A stretch of 58,942 nucleotides of DNA from Lachnospiraceae bacterium (GTDB lineage Bacteria; Bacillota; Clostridia; Lachnospirales; Lachnospiraceae): assembly GCA_017470735.1 (NCBI GenBank), contig JAFUYB010000074.1, positions 1 to 58,942 on the forward strand. Reading direction: 5' to 3'. Within the stretch, counting starts at the first letter, position 1; every line of letters starts with the position of its first letter. The translations under genes and the position numbers were made by a program. Of the stretch, positions 18,146-26,743 are shown piece by piece. The notes under the pieces are model-generated. The model did not search any database and was not told where the DNA came from. It saw only the letters and a list, made by a program, of their open reading frames with translations.

Positions 18146-18306
18146 GGCGCGGGAGAAATCCAGATGTCCGCGGGCTTCCTCGGCGGAACCATTTACAGGC
18201 AGCTTATTGCCCGTGGTAACAGAGTGAGGGCATTTGTGCTTCCGAATGATCCCGCCATCAAGTTTGTGCCGGAGGAAGCGGAAACTACAGAGGGAGACCT
18301 GATGAG
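18146..18306 (+). pseudogene. Fragment of an extended SDR (NAD-dependent epimerase-like) gene
   Basis: The frame encodes SAGFLGGTIYRQLIARGNRV, then RAFVLPNDPAIKFVPEEAETTEGDL, the Rossmann beta-alpha-beta start of an epimerase/dehydratase-like SDR. The leading TGATG part of the glycine motif is damaged (GAGEIQMSAGFLG) and the rest of the gene is missing. It joins an alcohol dehydrogenase scrap on the left and overlaps the tail of a convergent LacI gene on the right. Confidence 0.6.
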
Positions 18307-19310
18307 GGAGCCTGATTGGAAGATAGCGCCCGTGTAGTACCGCCTTCAGCAAAATGGGGCGGAAGGCATACAAGATGGGGTCTGACTCGCGTTTGATCCT
18401 GCAGGAGCAGTTCGACTGCCATTTCAGCGATATCCTCAACAGGCTGAACGATTGTGGAGCAGACATATCCTCTGTCTCCAAAATGCTGTACGCCATCAAA
18501 GCCTATAATCTGAACATCCCCGGGAACGCGGATGTCCATTTTTTTTAGTATATTGCCAATCTTAAAGGCGAGTGTATCCGTGACACAGAACAGACCGTCA
18601 TATTCAAGCTTGCCCTCATTGATGTGAGCTTTCAAAAAATTTTGAAAAGCATCTTTTGGGTGGCCGTCCTCAAACAAACATAAATCATAATCGAGATGGA
18701 GGCTGTTGGCTCCATCTTCAAAGCCTGCCCGGCGTTTGTTCGGTTCATTGTCGATTGAAGCGCCTTCTCTTAAGAATGCCACTTTTCTGCATCCGAATTC
18801 ATATAATTTTTGCGCTGCCAATTTTCCTCCTGCATAATTGTCGCATGAAACCACGGGGATGTGCTCGTTGATAGTGCGGTCAATTGAAACAAAGGGCAGG
18901 TCTGGATTGATGATCGGAGCCGGGTTATATGAGAGTGCAATGATGCCATCGACTTTATTCTGCTGAGCCATATTGATGTATTCCTGTTCCAGCTTGGGAT
19001 CATAATCTGAACAGCATAAAAGCATGCGGTATCCGCGTTTGAGAAGAGCCTTGTTCACATAAGAAATAATATAGGCATAAAAGGTATGGATGGATGTAGG
19101 CACTAAAAGCGCAACGGTGTCCGTCTTGTTTGCTTTGAGTCCCTGTGCATAGGTGTTAACATGGTAATCAAGTGCCTTTATGGCTTTATTGACTTTCTTG
19201 GCATATTCTTCCCCTACGGGTTTGTGGTTAATAACCTTGGAGACCGTGCCGAGTGATACCCCGGCTTCCCTTGCCACATCTTTCATTGTCGGCGCAGAAC
19301 CTCTTTTCAT
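18285..19310 (-). CDS. LacI family repressor of sugar locus 1
   Basis: A 341-residue LacI/GalR regulator on the minus strand, divergent from the ABC/GH32 operon it probably controls. The N-terminal helix-turn-helix and hinge are intact: TMKDVAREAGVSLGTVSKVINHKPVGEEYAKKVNKAIKALDYHVN. A periplasmic-binding-protein-like effector domain follows, with the usual GFDG near residue 275. The last dozen residues (about SSNQAPSSGLPL) have no counterpart I know of and lie antisense to the SDR fragment, so the original stop was probably lost in that rearrangement. AAAAGGGGA stands before the ATG. Sucrose or a fructo-oligosaccharide is the likely effector. Confidence 0.88.
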   Translation of the reverse strand: MKRGSAPTMKDVAREAGVSLGTVSKVINHKPVGEEYAKKVNKAIKALDYHVNTYAQGLKANKTDTVALLVPTSIHTFYAYIISYVNKALLKRGYRMLLCCSDYDPKLEQEYINMAQQNKVDGIIALSYNPAPIINPDLPFVSIDRTINEHIPVVSCDNYAGGKLAAQKLYEFGCRKVAFLREGASIDNEPNKRRAGFEDGANSLHLDYDLCLFEDGHPKDAFQNFLKAHINEGKLEYDGLFCVTDTLAFKIGNILKKMDIRVPGDVQIIGFDGVQHFGDRGYVCSTIVQPVEDIAEMAVELLLQDQTRVRPHLVCLPPHFAEGGTTRALSSNQAPSSGLPL

Positions 19311-19350
19311 GTCTATCCCCTTTTGTTAGAATAACGATTTTTATTTATAC

Positions 19351-19379
19351 AGTATAACATGAAAAATATCATCTGACAA
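19351..19379 (-). promoter_or_regulatory. Promoter of the LacI gene
   Basis: Read on the minus strand: TTGTCA (19379-19374), 17 bases, TATACT (19356-19351), about 40 bases before the LacI start codon. It is back to back with the operon promoter. Confidence 0.65.
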
Positions 19380-19480
19380 ATCAATATTTTATGAAACGAT
19401 ACATGGTTGTCGCGTTGAATAAAACTTATAGGATAAGATTGTAAATAATGCTAAATATTAGCTGTTTTTTGAAAAAATTA

Positions 19481-19550
19481 TTGACGATACTATTTTACAG
19501 TGTCATAATGCAGATATCAAAAAATCGTTTCACACAAAAATCGTTTCACA
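19481..19550 (+). promoter_or_regulatory. Promoter and repeated operators of sugar locus 1
   Basis: TTGACG (19481-19486), 17 bases, CATAAT (19504-19509). Two direct copies of AAAAATCGTTTCACA follow (ending 19534 and 19550; TCGTTT at 19525 and 19541, 16 bases apart). An inverted partner TGAAACGAT lies at 19392-19400, about 130 bases upstream. GTTTCA/TGAAAC half-sites are typical of LacI-family operators, so looping between the two regions is possible. Confidence 0.65.
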
Positions 19551-19566
19551 AAAAGGAGGGGTGCAT

Positions 19567-20463
19567 ATGGTAAAAGTCAAGGAGGCTGTGGTTAAGAACT
19601 GGCAGCTTTATCTAATGCTTGCCATACCGGTGATACTTACAATTATTTTTAAGTATCTTCCGATGTATGGCATACAGATTGCATTCAGGGATTATAAGGC
19701 GTCTGCCGGTATTACCGGAAGCCAGTGGGTCGGGATGAAGTGGTTTGAGAGATTTTTTTCATCCCCTAACTGTTGGAGAATGATCAAAAACACATTTTTG
19801 CTCGCGTTTTATAGTCTGTTATGGAGTTTTCCGGTTCCGATTTTTTTGGCGCTGGCGCTGCATCAGCTGAGATTCCAGAGATTCAAGACGGGCGTGCAGA
19901 CCATACTCTATGCACCGCATTTCATTTCCATAATGATTGTATGTGGTATGCTGCGGATCTTTTTAAGTCCTACCGGAGGATTGATCAATCTGCTTCTTGG
20001 CACACAGGTGGATTTCCTGTCAGAAGCATCAGCGTTTCGTACTATATATATTGCATCCGGGATATGGCAGGATGCAGGCTGGGGGATCATAGTGTATATG
20101 GCTACCCTTGCAGGAATTGATTCTTCGCAGTATGAGGCTGCAAAGATTGACGGCGCATCTATGTTCCAGCGAATCCGGTTTATTGATTTTCCGGAATTGG
20201 TTCCGACCATTGTTTTGATGTTGATTATGAGTGCGGGAAATCTCATGAACATCGGATTTGAAAAAGTCTGGCTGCTGCAGACTGATTTGAACAAGGCCAC
20301 AAGCGATGTTATTGCAGTATATGTTTACCAGCAAGGTATTGAACACGCAAAATACAGTTATGCAACAGCAGTGGGTCTGTTTAATACGATTGTGAATGTG
20401 GCACTTCTGATACTTGTCAATAAGATTGTCAAACGCTTATCCGATGACATCAGCTTTGTGTAA
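19567..20463 (+). CDS. Sugar ABC importer permease, LplB type
   Basis: A 298-residue inner-membrane permease of the LplB/COG4209 group used for oligosaccharide uptake. It has about six spans and the EAA loop YEAAKIDGASMFQRIRFIDFPELVPTIV, which contacts the ATPase. I start at the ATG at 19567, six bases after AAAGGAGGG; the GTG at 19561 touches that site. It is the first of five genes (two permeases, binding protein, GH32, YesL protein). No ATPase gene is present, so a shared MsmX-type ATPase encoded elsewhere probably energises it. Confidence 0.88.
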   Translation: MVKVKEAVVKNWQLYLMLAIPVILTIIFKYLPMYGIQIAFRDYKASAGITGSQWVGMKWFERFFSSPNCWRMIKNTFLLAFYSLLWSFPVPIFLALALHQLRFQRFKTGVQTILYAPHFISIMIVCGMLRIFLSPTGGLINLLLGTQVDFLSEASAFRTIYIASGIWQDAGWGIIVYMATLAGIDSSQYEAAKIDGASMFQRIRFIDFPELVPTIVLMLIMSAGNLMNIGFEKVWLLQTDLNKATSDVIAVYVYQQGIEHAKYSYATAVGLFNTIVNVALLILVNKIVKRLSDDISFV

Positions 20464-20474
20464 AGGAGGGACGG

Positions 20475-21380
20475 ATGAATCAGAAAAATAATGGAAATCC
20501 TTCGGGGCTGTCAGAGCGTACGAGCGATATCATATTGGTGGTTATGTCGGTTGTCATAGCTTTTATCGTAGCATATCCTCTTTATTATGTCCTTATTGCA
20601 TCCGTGTCCAATCCCTATGATGTTTATGCGGGAAAAACATTCCTGTTCCCAAGCGGATTTACACTGGATGGATATAAAGCGGTTTTTGCGGATAATAACT
20701 TGCTTACAGGTTTTAAAAACAGTGTAATTTATACTGTGATCGGTACAGTATTTTCTGTAGTCATGATTTATCTGACAGCATATCCGCTGTCTATAAAGGA
20801 TTTGCCAGGGCGTAAGTATTTGAGCCTGTTCTTTATCTTTACAATGTATTTTGGCGGAGGGCTGATTCCTACATACCTGATCGTTAAGCAGTTTGGCCTG
20901 ATTAACAATATATGGGCACTGTTTTTGCCGGGAGGTGTGGCAGTGGGGAATATGATCATTGTCCGGAATTATTTTGAAAACAGTATACCGAAAGAGCTTC
21001 TTGAAGCGGCAAGAATAGATGGAGCGTCGGAATGGACAATCTTTTATAAATTAGTGGTTCCTTTGTCAAAGCCAATCATGGCGGTTATGTTGGTGTATTC
21101 CATGGTAGCATATTGGAATGACTGGTTTACTGCATTGATCTATCTTCCTGGAGTTGAAAAAGCGCCATTGCCGTTAGTACTGCGAAATGTTTTGATCAAG
21201 TCATCCGTGGCGGCAAGTCAGGCAAGCACCATTTCCGGAGGATATGCGGAACTTAATAAACTAACGGAAATGATCAAATTTTCATCTATCATCGTAGCCG
21301 CAGCTCCGATGTTGATTATATTCCCGTTTGTACAGAAGTATTTTGAAAAAGGAATGATGGCCGGAGCCGTCAAAGGATAA
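20475..21380 (+). CDS. Sugar ABC importer permease, LplC type
   Basis: A 301-residue permease of the LplC/YtcP type (COG0395), partner of the preceding permease. After an N-terminal cytoplasmic tail there are about six spans; the coupling loop LLEAARIDGASEWTIFYKLVVPLSKPIM is intact. It ends with QKYFEKGMMAGAVKG, a very conserved ending in this family. It begins 11 bases after the first permease, behind AAAGGAGGG. The LplB-LplC-LplA order here is the one often found with plant-polysaccharide and fructan enzymes in Clostridia. Confidence 0.88.
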   Translation: MNQKNNGNPSGLSERTSDIILVVMSVVIAFIVAYPLYYVLIASVSNPYDVYAGKTFLFPSGFTLDGYKAVFADNNLLTGFKNSVIYTVIGTVFSVVMIYLTAYPLSIKDLPGRKYLSLFFIFTMYFGGGLIPTYLIVKQFGLINNIWALFLPGGVAVGNMIIVRNYFENSIPKELLEAARIDGASEWTIFYKLVVPLSKPIMAVMLVYSMVAYWNDWFTALIYLPGVEKAPLPLVLRNVLIKSSVAASQASTISGGYAELNKLTEMIKFSSIIVAAAPMLIIFPFVQKYFEKGMMAGAVKG

Positions 21381-21408
21381 TCAAACCTAATTACAGAAAG
21401 GACGCATT

Positions 21409-23079
21409 ATGAAGAAAAAGATGGTAAAAAAACTGGCTGCAGCATCTATGGCGGCAGCATTGACGGTATCCTTGCTGGCAGGCTGCGGAGGCAGCGGCGG
21501 AGGAAGTACGCTTGGTGAGCTGAACGAGGATACCGGGCAGACGGATTTTAAAGTGTTTTCCGCAATGAGTGCATTGTCAGGCGGATACGATGATAATGTC
21601 GTATTGAATGATATGATGGACAAGGCCGGCATTAAGATTGACTGGGAGACACAGAGCGATTCCATCAGCGAGCAGGTAAATATCCGTATTGCCGGAAACG
21701 AGCTTCCGGACGCGTTTCAGGGAGTCGGTTTTACAAATTATGAGTTGACTAATTATGGCGGAGACGGAACCTTTATAGATCTGACTCCTTATATGACAGA
21801 AGAATATATGCCGAATCTTGCGAAAATTCTGGAAGACAATCCGGACATTAAAGAGGCAATCACAATGGAAGATGGCGGCATCTATGGTCTGCCTGCGGCG
21901 GAGCAGATGGGTACGGGTGCTGTTGGAGATGATGAAAACTACAGCATTTTTTCCGTACCTCAGTTTTCAATGATCAACAAAGCCTGGCTTGACGAGCTCG
22001 GTCTTGAGGTGCCGACGACCTTAGACGAGCTGCACGATTGTTTGAAGGCATTTAAGGAAAATGACATGTCTGCGAAAATGTATGGAAACGACAAAGGCAC
22101 GACGATTCCTATGTGTACCGGATATGACCAGTGGTGCTGGGGGCAGAATGTGTTTTATGCCGGATTCGGTTTTACCAACTGGACTAATGACATCATTGAT
22201 GATCTGGTAGTTGGTAAGGATGGAAAGGTGAATTTTGTTTGTGACGATGATAATTATCGTAAAGCAATATCATATTTCCATGATTGGTTTGATGAAGGGC
22301 TGATGGATCCTGAAATGTTTTCTCAGGATGACACACAGCTTATATCCAAATGCCAGCAGGGTTATGTGGGTGTATCTACATGGTGGTATATCGAAGAGCT
22401 TATGGGAGATCATGCAAAGGATTATGTTTTCCTGCCGATTTTGGATGGTCCGGATGTAACGCACAATGTCAACCTTCGTGACGGCGGAGCCACAAACAGC
22501 GGACAGCTTTCCGTTACAAGTGCCTGTGAAAGCCCGATCAATCTGCTGAAGTTTTATGATCAGTGGTATGAGCCTGAAAATGTTATGCAGCTTCAGTACG
22601 GTCCGATTGATGTATATTTCACAGAAAAAAATGATGACGGTCTGTGGCTGTCCATAACTGAAGAAGAAGCACAGGAGAAATTCGGCAAGGGTGCAGGAGA
22701 ATTAAAGAGTGCCTATGAGGTTGCCGGACCGAAGCTTATTCTTACAGACTATTATACTAATACTTTTAAAATGGAAGACCGTGCGATTGAACGATTGACG
22801 GATTTGAAGGATTATTGGATGCCGCAGGTGGATGACACAACTGTTTATCCTCAGGATATGGTCTTTACAAATGATGAGCTTGATACAATTGACATGTACA
22901 AGACGGATTTCGAAAATTCTATTTCAGAATTTGAAGCGAGGTGCATAAAAGAAGGCGCACCCACAGATGAAGAATGGGAAAGTTATGTATCACAGTTGAA
23001 TGATTCATGTGGAATGGAAGAACTGCTGTCCGTATATCAGGATGCATATGACCGTTATCAAGAGGATTTAGGAGAGTAA
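21409..23079 (+). CDS. Extracellular solute-binding lipoprotein, LplA type
   Basis: A 556-residue substrate-binding protein. Signal peptide MVKKLAAASMAAALTVSLLAGC with the lipobox LAGC anchors it outside the membrane; a Gly/Ser linker follows. The mature part starts with a DFKVFSAMSA strand and contains aromatic residues such as YDQWCWGQNVFYAGFGFTNW that could stack on sugar rings. Its length (well above the 420-450 of usual CUT1 binding proteins) matches the LplA group that accompanies LplB/LplC permeases. The following GH32 suggests sucrose or short fructans as ligand. GAAAGGACG precedes the start. Confidence 0.88.
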   Translation: MKKKMVKKLAAASMAAALTVSLLAGCGGSGGGSTLGELNEDTGQTDFKVFSAMSALSGGYDDNVVLNDMMDKAGIKIDWETQSDSISEQVNIRIAGNELPDAFQGVGFTNYELTNYGGDGTFIDLTPYMTEEYMPNLAKILEDNPDIKEAITMEDGGIYGLPAAEQMGTGAVGDDENYSIFSVPQFSMINKAWLDELGLEVPTTLDELHDCLKAFKENDMSAKMYGNDKGTTIPMCTGYDQWCWGQNVFYAGFGFTNWTNDIIDDLVVGKDGKVNFVCDDDNYRKAISYFHDWFDEGLMDPEMFSQDDTQLISKCQQGYVGVSTWWYIEELMGDHAKDYVFLPILDGPDVTHNVNLRDGGATNSGQLSVTSACESPINLLKFYDQWYEPENVMQLQYGPIDVYFTEKNDDGLWLSITEEEAQEKFGKGAGELKSAYEVAGPKLILTDYYTNTFKMEDRAIERLTDLKDYWMPQVDDTTVYPQDMVFTNDELDTIDMYKTDFENSISEFEARCIKEGAPTDEEWESYVSQLNDSCGMEELLSVYQDAYDRYQEDLGE

Positions 23080-23086
23080 TCATCAT

Positions 23087-24574
23087 ATGTTGACGCAAGC
23101 GTTAAGAGATGCCAGAAGATTTGAAGAAGAAAAGGAGAGGGAAATTACGCCGGAGATGCGGCCGGCGTACCACCTTTCCGCCCGGGTTGGATGGTTGAAT
23201 GATCCCAATGGATTTTGCTATTTTCAAGGTAAATACCATCTGTTTTATCAGTACCATCCCTATAACTCCCATTGGGGTCCGATGCATTGGGGGCATGCGA
23301 CAAGTACAGATCTGCTTCACTGGGACTATCTTCCGGCGGCAATGGCTCCGGATCAGCCCTATGACCGGGATGGATGTTTTTCGGGCAGCGCACTGATGCT
23401 GCCGGATGGCCGGCATTTATTGATGTATACAGGCGTAGTAAACGAAGAACAAGATGGGAGGATGCGCGGCATACAAGCCCAGTGCATTGCGATCGGTGAC
23501 GGCATTGATTATGGAAAATACGAAAAGAATCCTGTGATTTCTATTTCTAATCTTCCGAAGGGATCAAGCAAGTACGATTTTCGTGATCCTAAATTGTGGC
23601 AGGGAAAAGATGGCCGCTATTATGCTGTTGCTGTAACGGACAATCCTTCGAAAGGCGGAGGGCAGGTTCTGCTGTTTGTCAGCAATGATGCGCTGAAGTG
23701 GCGGTATGAAACCACGATTATGTCTAATAATGAACGGATTGGGCTTATGTGGGAGTGTCCGGATTTCTTTGAAATAGACGGCAAATCTGTGCTGATGTGC
23801 AGTGCTATGGATATGCTGCCGCAGGATTTGAAATATTACAATGGAAATGGCACCTTTTATATAACGGGTGAATATGATAAGGAGAAGGGCTCGTTTAAGG
23901 AGGAATCCGATCATGCCGTAGATTATGGGATTGATTTTTATGCTCCTCAAACAGTAGTTGCGCCTGACGGCAGACGGTTAATGATAGCGTGGATGCAGAA
24001 CTGGGATACCTGTAATTTACATACGCCGGATGTGCCCTGGTTCGGACAGATGACAGTGCCCAGGGAACTGTCTGTAAAAGACGGGCGTCTCTATCAGAAG
24101 CCGATCCGTGAGATCGAACAGTTTCGAAAAAACCGTATCCTTCATAAAAATATTCAGTTTTCGCATGGAGAGATATCCTTGCCTGGAGTCCGGGGACGGT
24201 GTGTAGATATGATACTGGAGATCATGCCTGCAGGGAAAGACATATATCAGAAATTTGCGCTTCGTTTTGCTGAAAATGCAAAGTATCATACGGCGGTTAG
24301 TTTCCGTCCTCATGAAGGTATTTTAAAGATAGATCGTAAATTTTCGGGATCAAGAAGAGCTATTATTCACCAAAGGCGTGCAGCAGTAGGATGTAAGGAT
24401 GGCGGTATCCGTATGAGATTATTACTGGATCGGTACTCGGCGGAAATTTTTGTTGGAGATGGCGAAAAGGTAATGACGACCACAATTTCAACAGAGCTGT
24501 CAGCGGAAGATATCACTTTTTTTGTTGATGGCAGCGTTTACATTTCAGTAGAGAAATATGATTTGGTCATGTAG
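23087..24574 (+). CDS. GH32 beta-fructosidase (sucrose/FOS hydrolase), locus 1
   Basis: A 495-residue glycoside hydrolase family 32 enzyme without a signal peptide, so it acts in the cytoplasm on imported sucrose or fructo-oligosaccharides. Active-site blocks are complete: WLNDPNG with nucleophile D39, FRDPK with transition-state stabiliser D167, and WECPDF with acid/base E223. The five-bladed propeller is followed by the C-terminal beta-sandwich, ending in LLLDRYSAEIFVGDGE. The absence of a PTS and the presence of an ABC importer argue for unphosphorylated substrate. It is the same length as its paralogue at 31217 (also 495 residues) and clearly homologous along the whole chain. Confidence 0.92.
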   Translation: MLTQALRDARRFEEEKEREITPEMRPAYHLSARVGWLNDPNGFCYFQGKYHLFYQYHPYNSHWGPMHWGHATSTDLLHWDYLPAAMAPDQPYDRDGCFSGSALMLPDGRHLLMYTGVVNEEQDGRMRGIQAQCIAIGDGIDYGKYEKNPVISISNLPKGSSKYDFRDPKLWQGKDGRYYAVAVTDNPSKGGGQVLLFVSNDALKWRYETTIMSNNERIGLMWECPDFFEIDGKSVLMCSAMDMLPQDLKYYNGNGTFYITGEYDKEKGSFKEESDHAVDYGIDFYAPQTVVAPDGRRLMIAWMQNWDTCNLHTPDVPWFGQMTVPRELSVKDGRLYQKPIREIEQFRKNRILHKNIQFSHGEISLPGVRGRCVDMILEIMPAGKDIYQKFALRFAENAKYHTAVSFRPHEGILKIDRKFSGSRRAIIHQRRAAVGCKDGGIRMRLLLDRYSAEIFVGDGEKVMTTTISTELSAEDITFFVDGSVYISVEKYDLVM

Positions 24575-24606
24575 CGTACGACTTAACAGCTTAGAGGAGA
24601 TGCGGT

Positions 24607-25251
24607 ATGGCAAGAGCGTGGCGCCCGGAAAGCCCGATCATGAAAGCTTTGGCAAGGGTATTTGATCTAATACTGTTGAATATGCTTTTTATACTTACAA
24701 GCATTCCTGTAGTGACAGTGGGCGCATCGCTGTCTGCCATGCATTATGTGCTTTTGCGCATGGCGCGCAATGAAGAGGGATATATTATCAAGCCGTATTT
24801 CAAAGCATTCAAGGATAATTTCAGACAGGCTACTTGCGTATGGATTATTATAATGCTTTTTGGTGGCGCTTTGTTTGCGGATTATCATTTTCTTGACAAG
24901 CTGCCTGAAGAATACAGATCCTTGATTTCCGGGGTGCTTGTGGCCGTTGCGATTGTCTGGCTTTCTACCATTGTTTATATTTTTCCCTTAATTGCAAGGT
25001 TTGAAAACTCCCTCCGTGAAATAATGAAAAATGTATTCGTTGTTTCACTTGTGTTTTTTGTCAGAACAATCGCAATGGTTGCAATATTGGTGGGGTGCGG
25101 GTACTTATATTATAATCTTCCCCTTCGCGCAACGCCGGTACTCTTGCTGTTTGGATTTTCCATTCCGGGACTGCTGATGGCGTATCTTTATACTCCGATT
25201 TTAAAAAAGATGGAAGCAACCGGACAAATCGATACGGAAGAAAACCAGTAG
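24607..25251 (+). CDS. YesL/DUF624 family membrane protein, locus 1
   Basis: A 214-residue membrane protein of the YesL (DUF624) family with about five hydrophobic spans. It starts with MARAWRPESPIMKALARVFDLILLNMLFILTSIPVVTVGAS, the diagnostic N-terminal pattern. These proteins regularly accompany ABC sugar importers in Firmicutes; their role is not established, an accessory function in transport being the usual guess. TTAGAGGAG precedes it. It is the last gene of the locus, and its counterpart closes locus 2 as well (32706-33347). Confidence 0.85.
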   Translation: MARAWRPESPIMKALARVFDLILLNMLFILTSIPVVTVGASLSAMHYVLLRMARNEEGYIIKPYFKAFKDNFRQATCVWIIIMLFGGALFADYHFLDKLPEEYRSLISGVLVAVAIVWLSTIVYIFPLIARFENSLREIMKNVFVVSLVFFVRTIAMVAILVGCGYLYYNLPLRATPVLLLFGFSIPGLLMAYLYTPILKKMEATGQIDTEENQ

Positions 25252-25401
25252 CGGCATTGCAACAAATATTTCGTATGAATGCCTTCAATATGTCCTTGGA
25301 TTGCTTTTGCTTGACGCAGGTGGTAAAATATGCAATGTCGAAACAGAAATTTTACCGAGAGTTTGAGATAGCGGAGTAAGCGAAGCAGAGGGACGCTGAA
25401 A

Positions 25402-25626
25402 ATGAGTGAGTTACGGCAAAAGGAAATTCTTCATATGCAGATCAGGCTGTTCCGGCTGGCGTGGATGAAGTGGGGTGTTGGTTTGGAAAAATGCGCCGAG
25501 TGGTTTGACCGATTTCAAGTGGATCGGTATATTTCCGAGTGTTACGAGATTTTTCATGTGCAGGGAGATGAGGCGAATTTGGGTGAGGTAGCACGGTATT
25601 TGAAATCGCAGGGTGCAGAGTTATGA
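25402..25626 (+). CDS. DUF3791 domain protein
   Basis: A 74-residue helical protein of the DUF3791 type, with WMKWGVGLEKCAEWFDRFQVDRYISECYEIFHVQGDEANLGEVARYLKSQGA. The family is nearly always encoded just before a DUF3990 protein in gut Firmicutes. The stop overlaps the DUF3990 start (ATGA), so both are made together. A small, first-position protein coupled to an ADP-ribosyltransferase-like one is arranged like an antitoxin, but no experiment I know of proves that. Confidence 0.8.
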   Translation: MSELRQKEILHMQIRLFRLAWMKWGVGLEKCAEWFDRFQVDRYISECYEIFHVQGDEANLGEVARYLKSQGAEL

Positions 25627-26180
25627 TAAAACCAAATGTTTCTCTGTATCACGGCAGTTACATTCCCGTCGAGAAACCGGATTTGTCGAAATGCAGGGAC
25701 GGGAAAGATTTTGGGAGAGGCTTTTATCTGACGACGAGCAGACGGCAGGCAGAGCGATTCACCCGCACGGCGGTCAGAAAGGCGGAAAGCGACAAGATCA
25801 TTTCGGTGGACAGCGCTGAAGGATTTGTTTCGGAGTTTTTTGTTGATATTTGGGAAGGACTTCAGATTTATGAATTTGCGGACGCGGATTCCGAATGGCT
25901 GCATTGTGTGGTTGCACATAGACGAAAACGGGGAATGAGCGATGAATTGGCACGATGGGCGGATTTTGATGTAATCGGAGGCAAAATTGCAAATGACCAT
26001 ACTAATCTTGTGATTACAGCTTACATGGACGGATTGTATGGCCAGATTGGGTCAGAACGGGCGGATCAAATTGCAATTGAGCTTTTGGAGCCAAAGAATT
26101 TGAAAGATCAGTTTTGTTTTCGTACAGTCAAAGCGTTAGAAAGGCTGCAATGGATACACACGGAGAGAATAGCATTATGA
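25623..26180 (+). CDS. DUF3990 protein, possible ADP-ribosyltransferase-like effector
   Basis: A 185-residue protein. The N-terminus has SLYHGS (H10) and KDFGRGFYLTTSRRQAERF (Y35), which look like the H and Y of an H-Y-type ADP-ribosyltransferase NAD pocket. This resemblance is the basis for a toxin guess and is inference. The middle DADSEWLHCVVAHRR and DVIGGKIANDHTNLVITAYMDG are typical of DUF3990. It overlaps both neighbours by ATGA: DUF3791 upstream and a 75-residue protein downstream. There is no signal peptide. Confidence 0.8.
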   Translation: MIKPNVSLYHGSYIPVEKPDLSKCRDGKDFGRGFYLTTSRRQAERFTRTAVRKAESDKIISVDSAEGFVSEFFVDIWEGLQIYEFADADSEWLHCVVAHRRKRGMSDELARWADFDVIGGKIANDHTNLVITAYMDGLYGQIGSERADQIAIELLEPKNLKDQFCFRTVKALERLQWIHTERIAL

Positions 26181-26404
26181 ATGGGACTCCCAAAGAACCG
26201 GCGATGGAAATGCTGGCGGCTATGGTCATTATGGACAGAGCGGCGGAAAGCGGCGGCGACACGGATGAAGTGTTGAGGAAGTTTCGGCGGTCAGATACAT
26301 TCCAGAATCTGTTTGATGAATCGACTGGATTATGGATGAATGGACCGGATTACATTTCAGATGAATATGACAGGGAATGTGAGCGATTGAACCATACACG
26401 ATAG
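26177..26404 (+). CDS. Small protein coupled to DUF3990 (75 aa)
   Basis: I do not recognise a named family. The ATG at 26177 overlaps the DUF3990 stop as ATGA and has GGAGAG upstream; an open frame extends back to 26114 but lies inside DUF3990. The product MNGTPKEPAMEMLAAMVIMD continues as a helical acidic chain ending ISDEYDRECERLNHTR. Tight coupling means it belongs to the same functional unit, giving a three-gene module closed by a terminator. Confidence 0.65.
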   Translation: MNGTPKEPAMEMLAAMVIMDRAAESGGDTDEVLRKFRRSDTFQNLFDESTGLWMNGPDYISDEYDRECERLNHTR

Positions 26405-26438
26405 CCATAGATATTTGCAATACTATTAAAAAAATCTT

Positions 26439-26472
26439 AGGAACTGTCACAAAAAAACTTGAGACAGTTCCT
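26439..26472 (+). terminator. Terminator hairpin after the DUF3791/DUF3990 module
   Basis: AGGAACTGTC (26439-26448) pairs perfectly with GACAGTTCCT (26463-26472) over a 14-base A-rich loop. The downstream TTAATAATTCTT is only weakly T-rich, so termination may be partial. Confidence 0.6.
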
Positions 26473-26556
26473 TAATAATTCTTAGAACAATTTACACAAA
26501 AGAGTACCCGGAGAATTATATAATATGACAGTTTGTCTTTTTTGCCATAAAAATGA

Positions 26557-26677
26557 TTGACAAAGGGAAAGGCAAGTGAGTATAATACGAAATGTGGAAC
26601 GGGTTTCATATCATTTACATCATTCCGCAGGACGCTCCTGCGGAATATAAAAACACAAATGTGGAACGGGTTTCACA
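26557..26677 (+). promoter_or_regulatory. Promoter with two LacI-type operators, sugar locus 2
   Basis: TTGACA (26557-26562), 18 bases, TATAAT (26581-26586). Operator 1 at 26593-26610 covers the start region; operator 2, TGTGGAACGGGTTTCACA, is an 18-base near-palindrome at 26660-26677. They are 67 bases apart. Between them lies a perfect 11-bp stem, ATTCCGCAGGA (26622-26632) and TCCTGCGGAAT (26636-26646), with a CGC loop, which would fold in the 5' leader. There is no T-run, so it is not a simple terminator. The repressor is probably the LacI protein at 30159. Confidence 0.8.
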
Positions 26678-26743
26678 AAACAGAATAAATCAGACAGGAG
26701 GCCGCGGAATTTATGGGTGCGGTCACAACAAGGAGGAGAGGTT

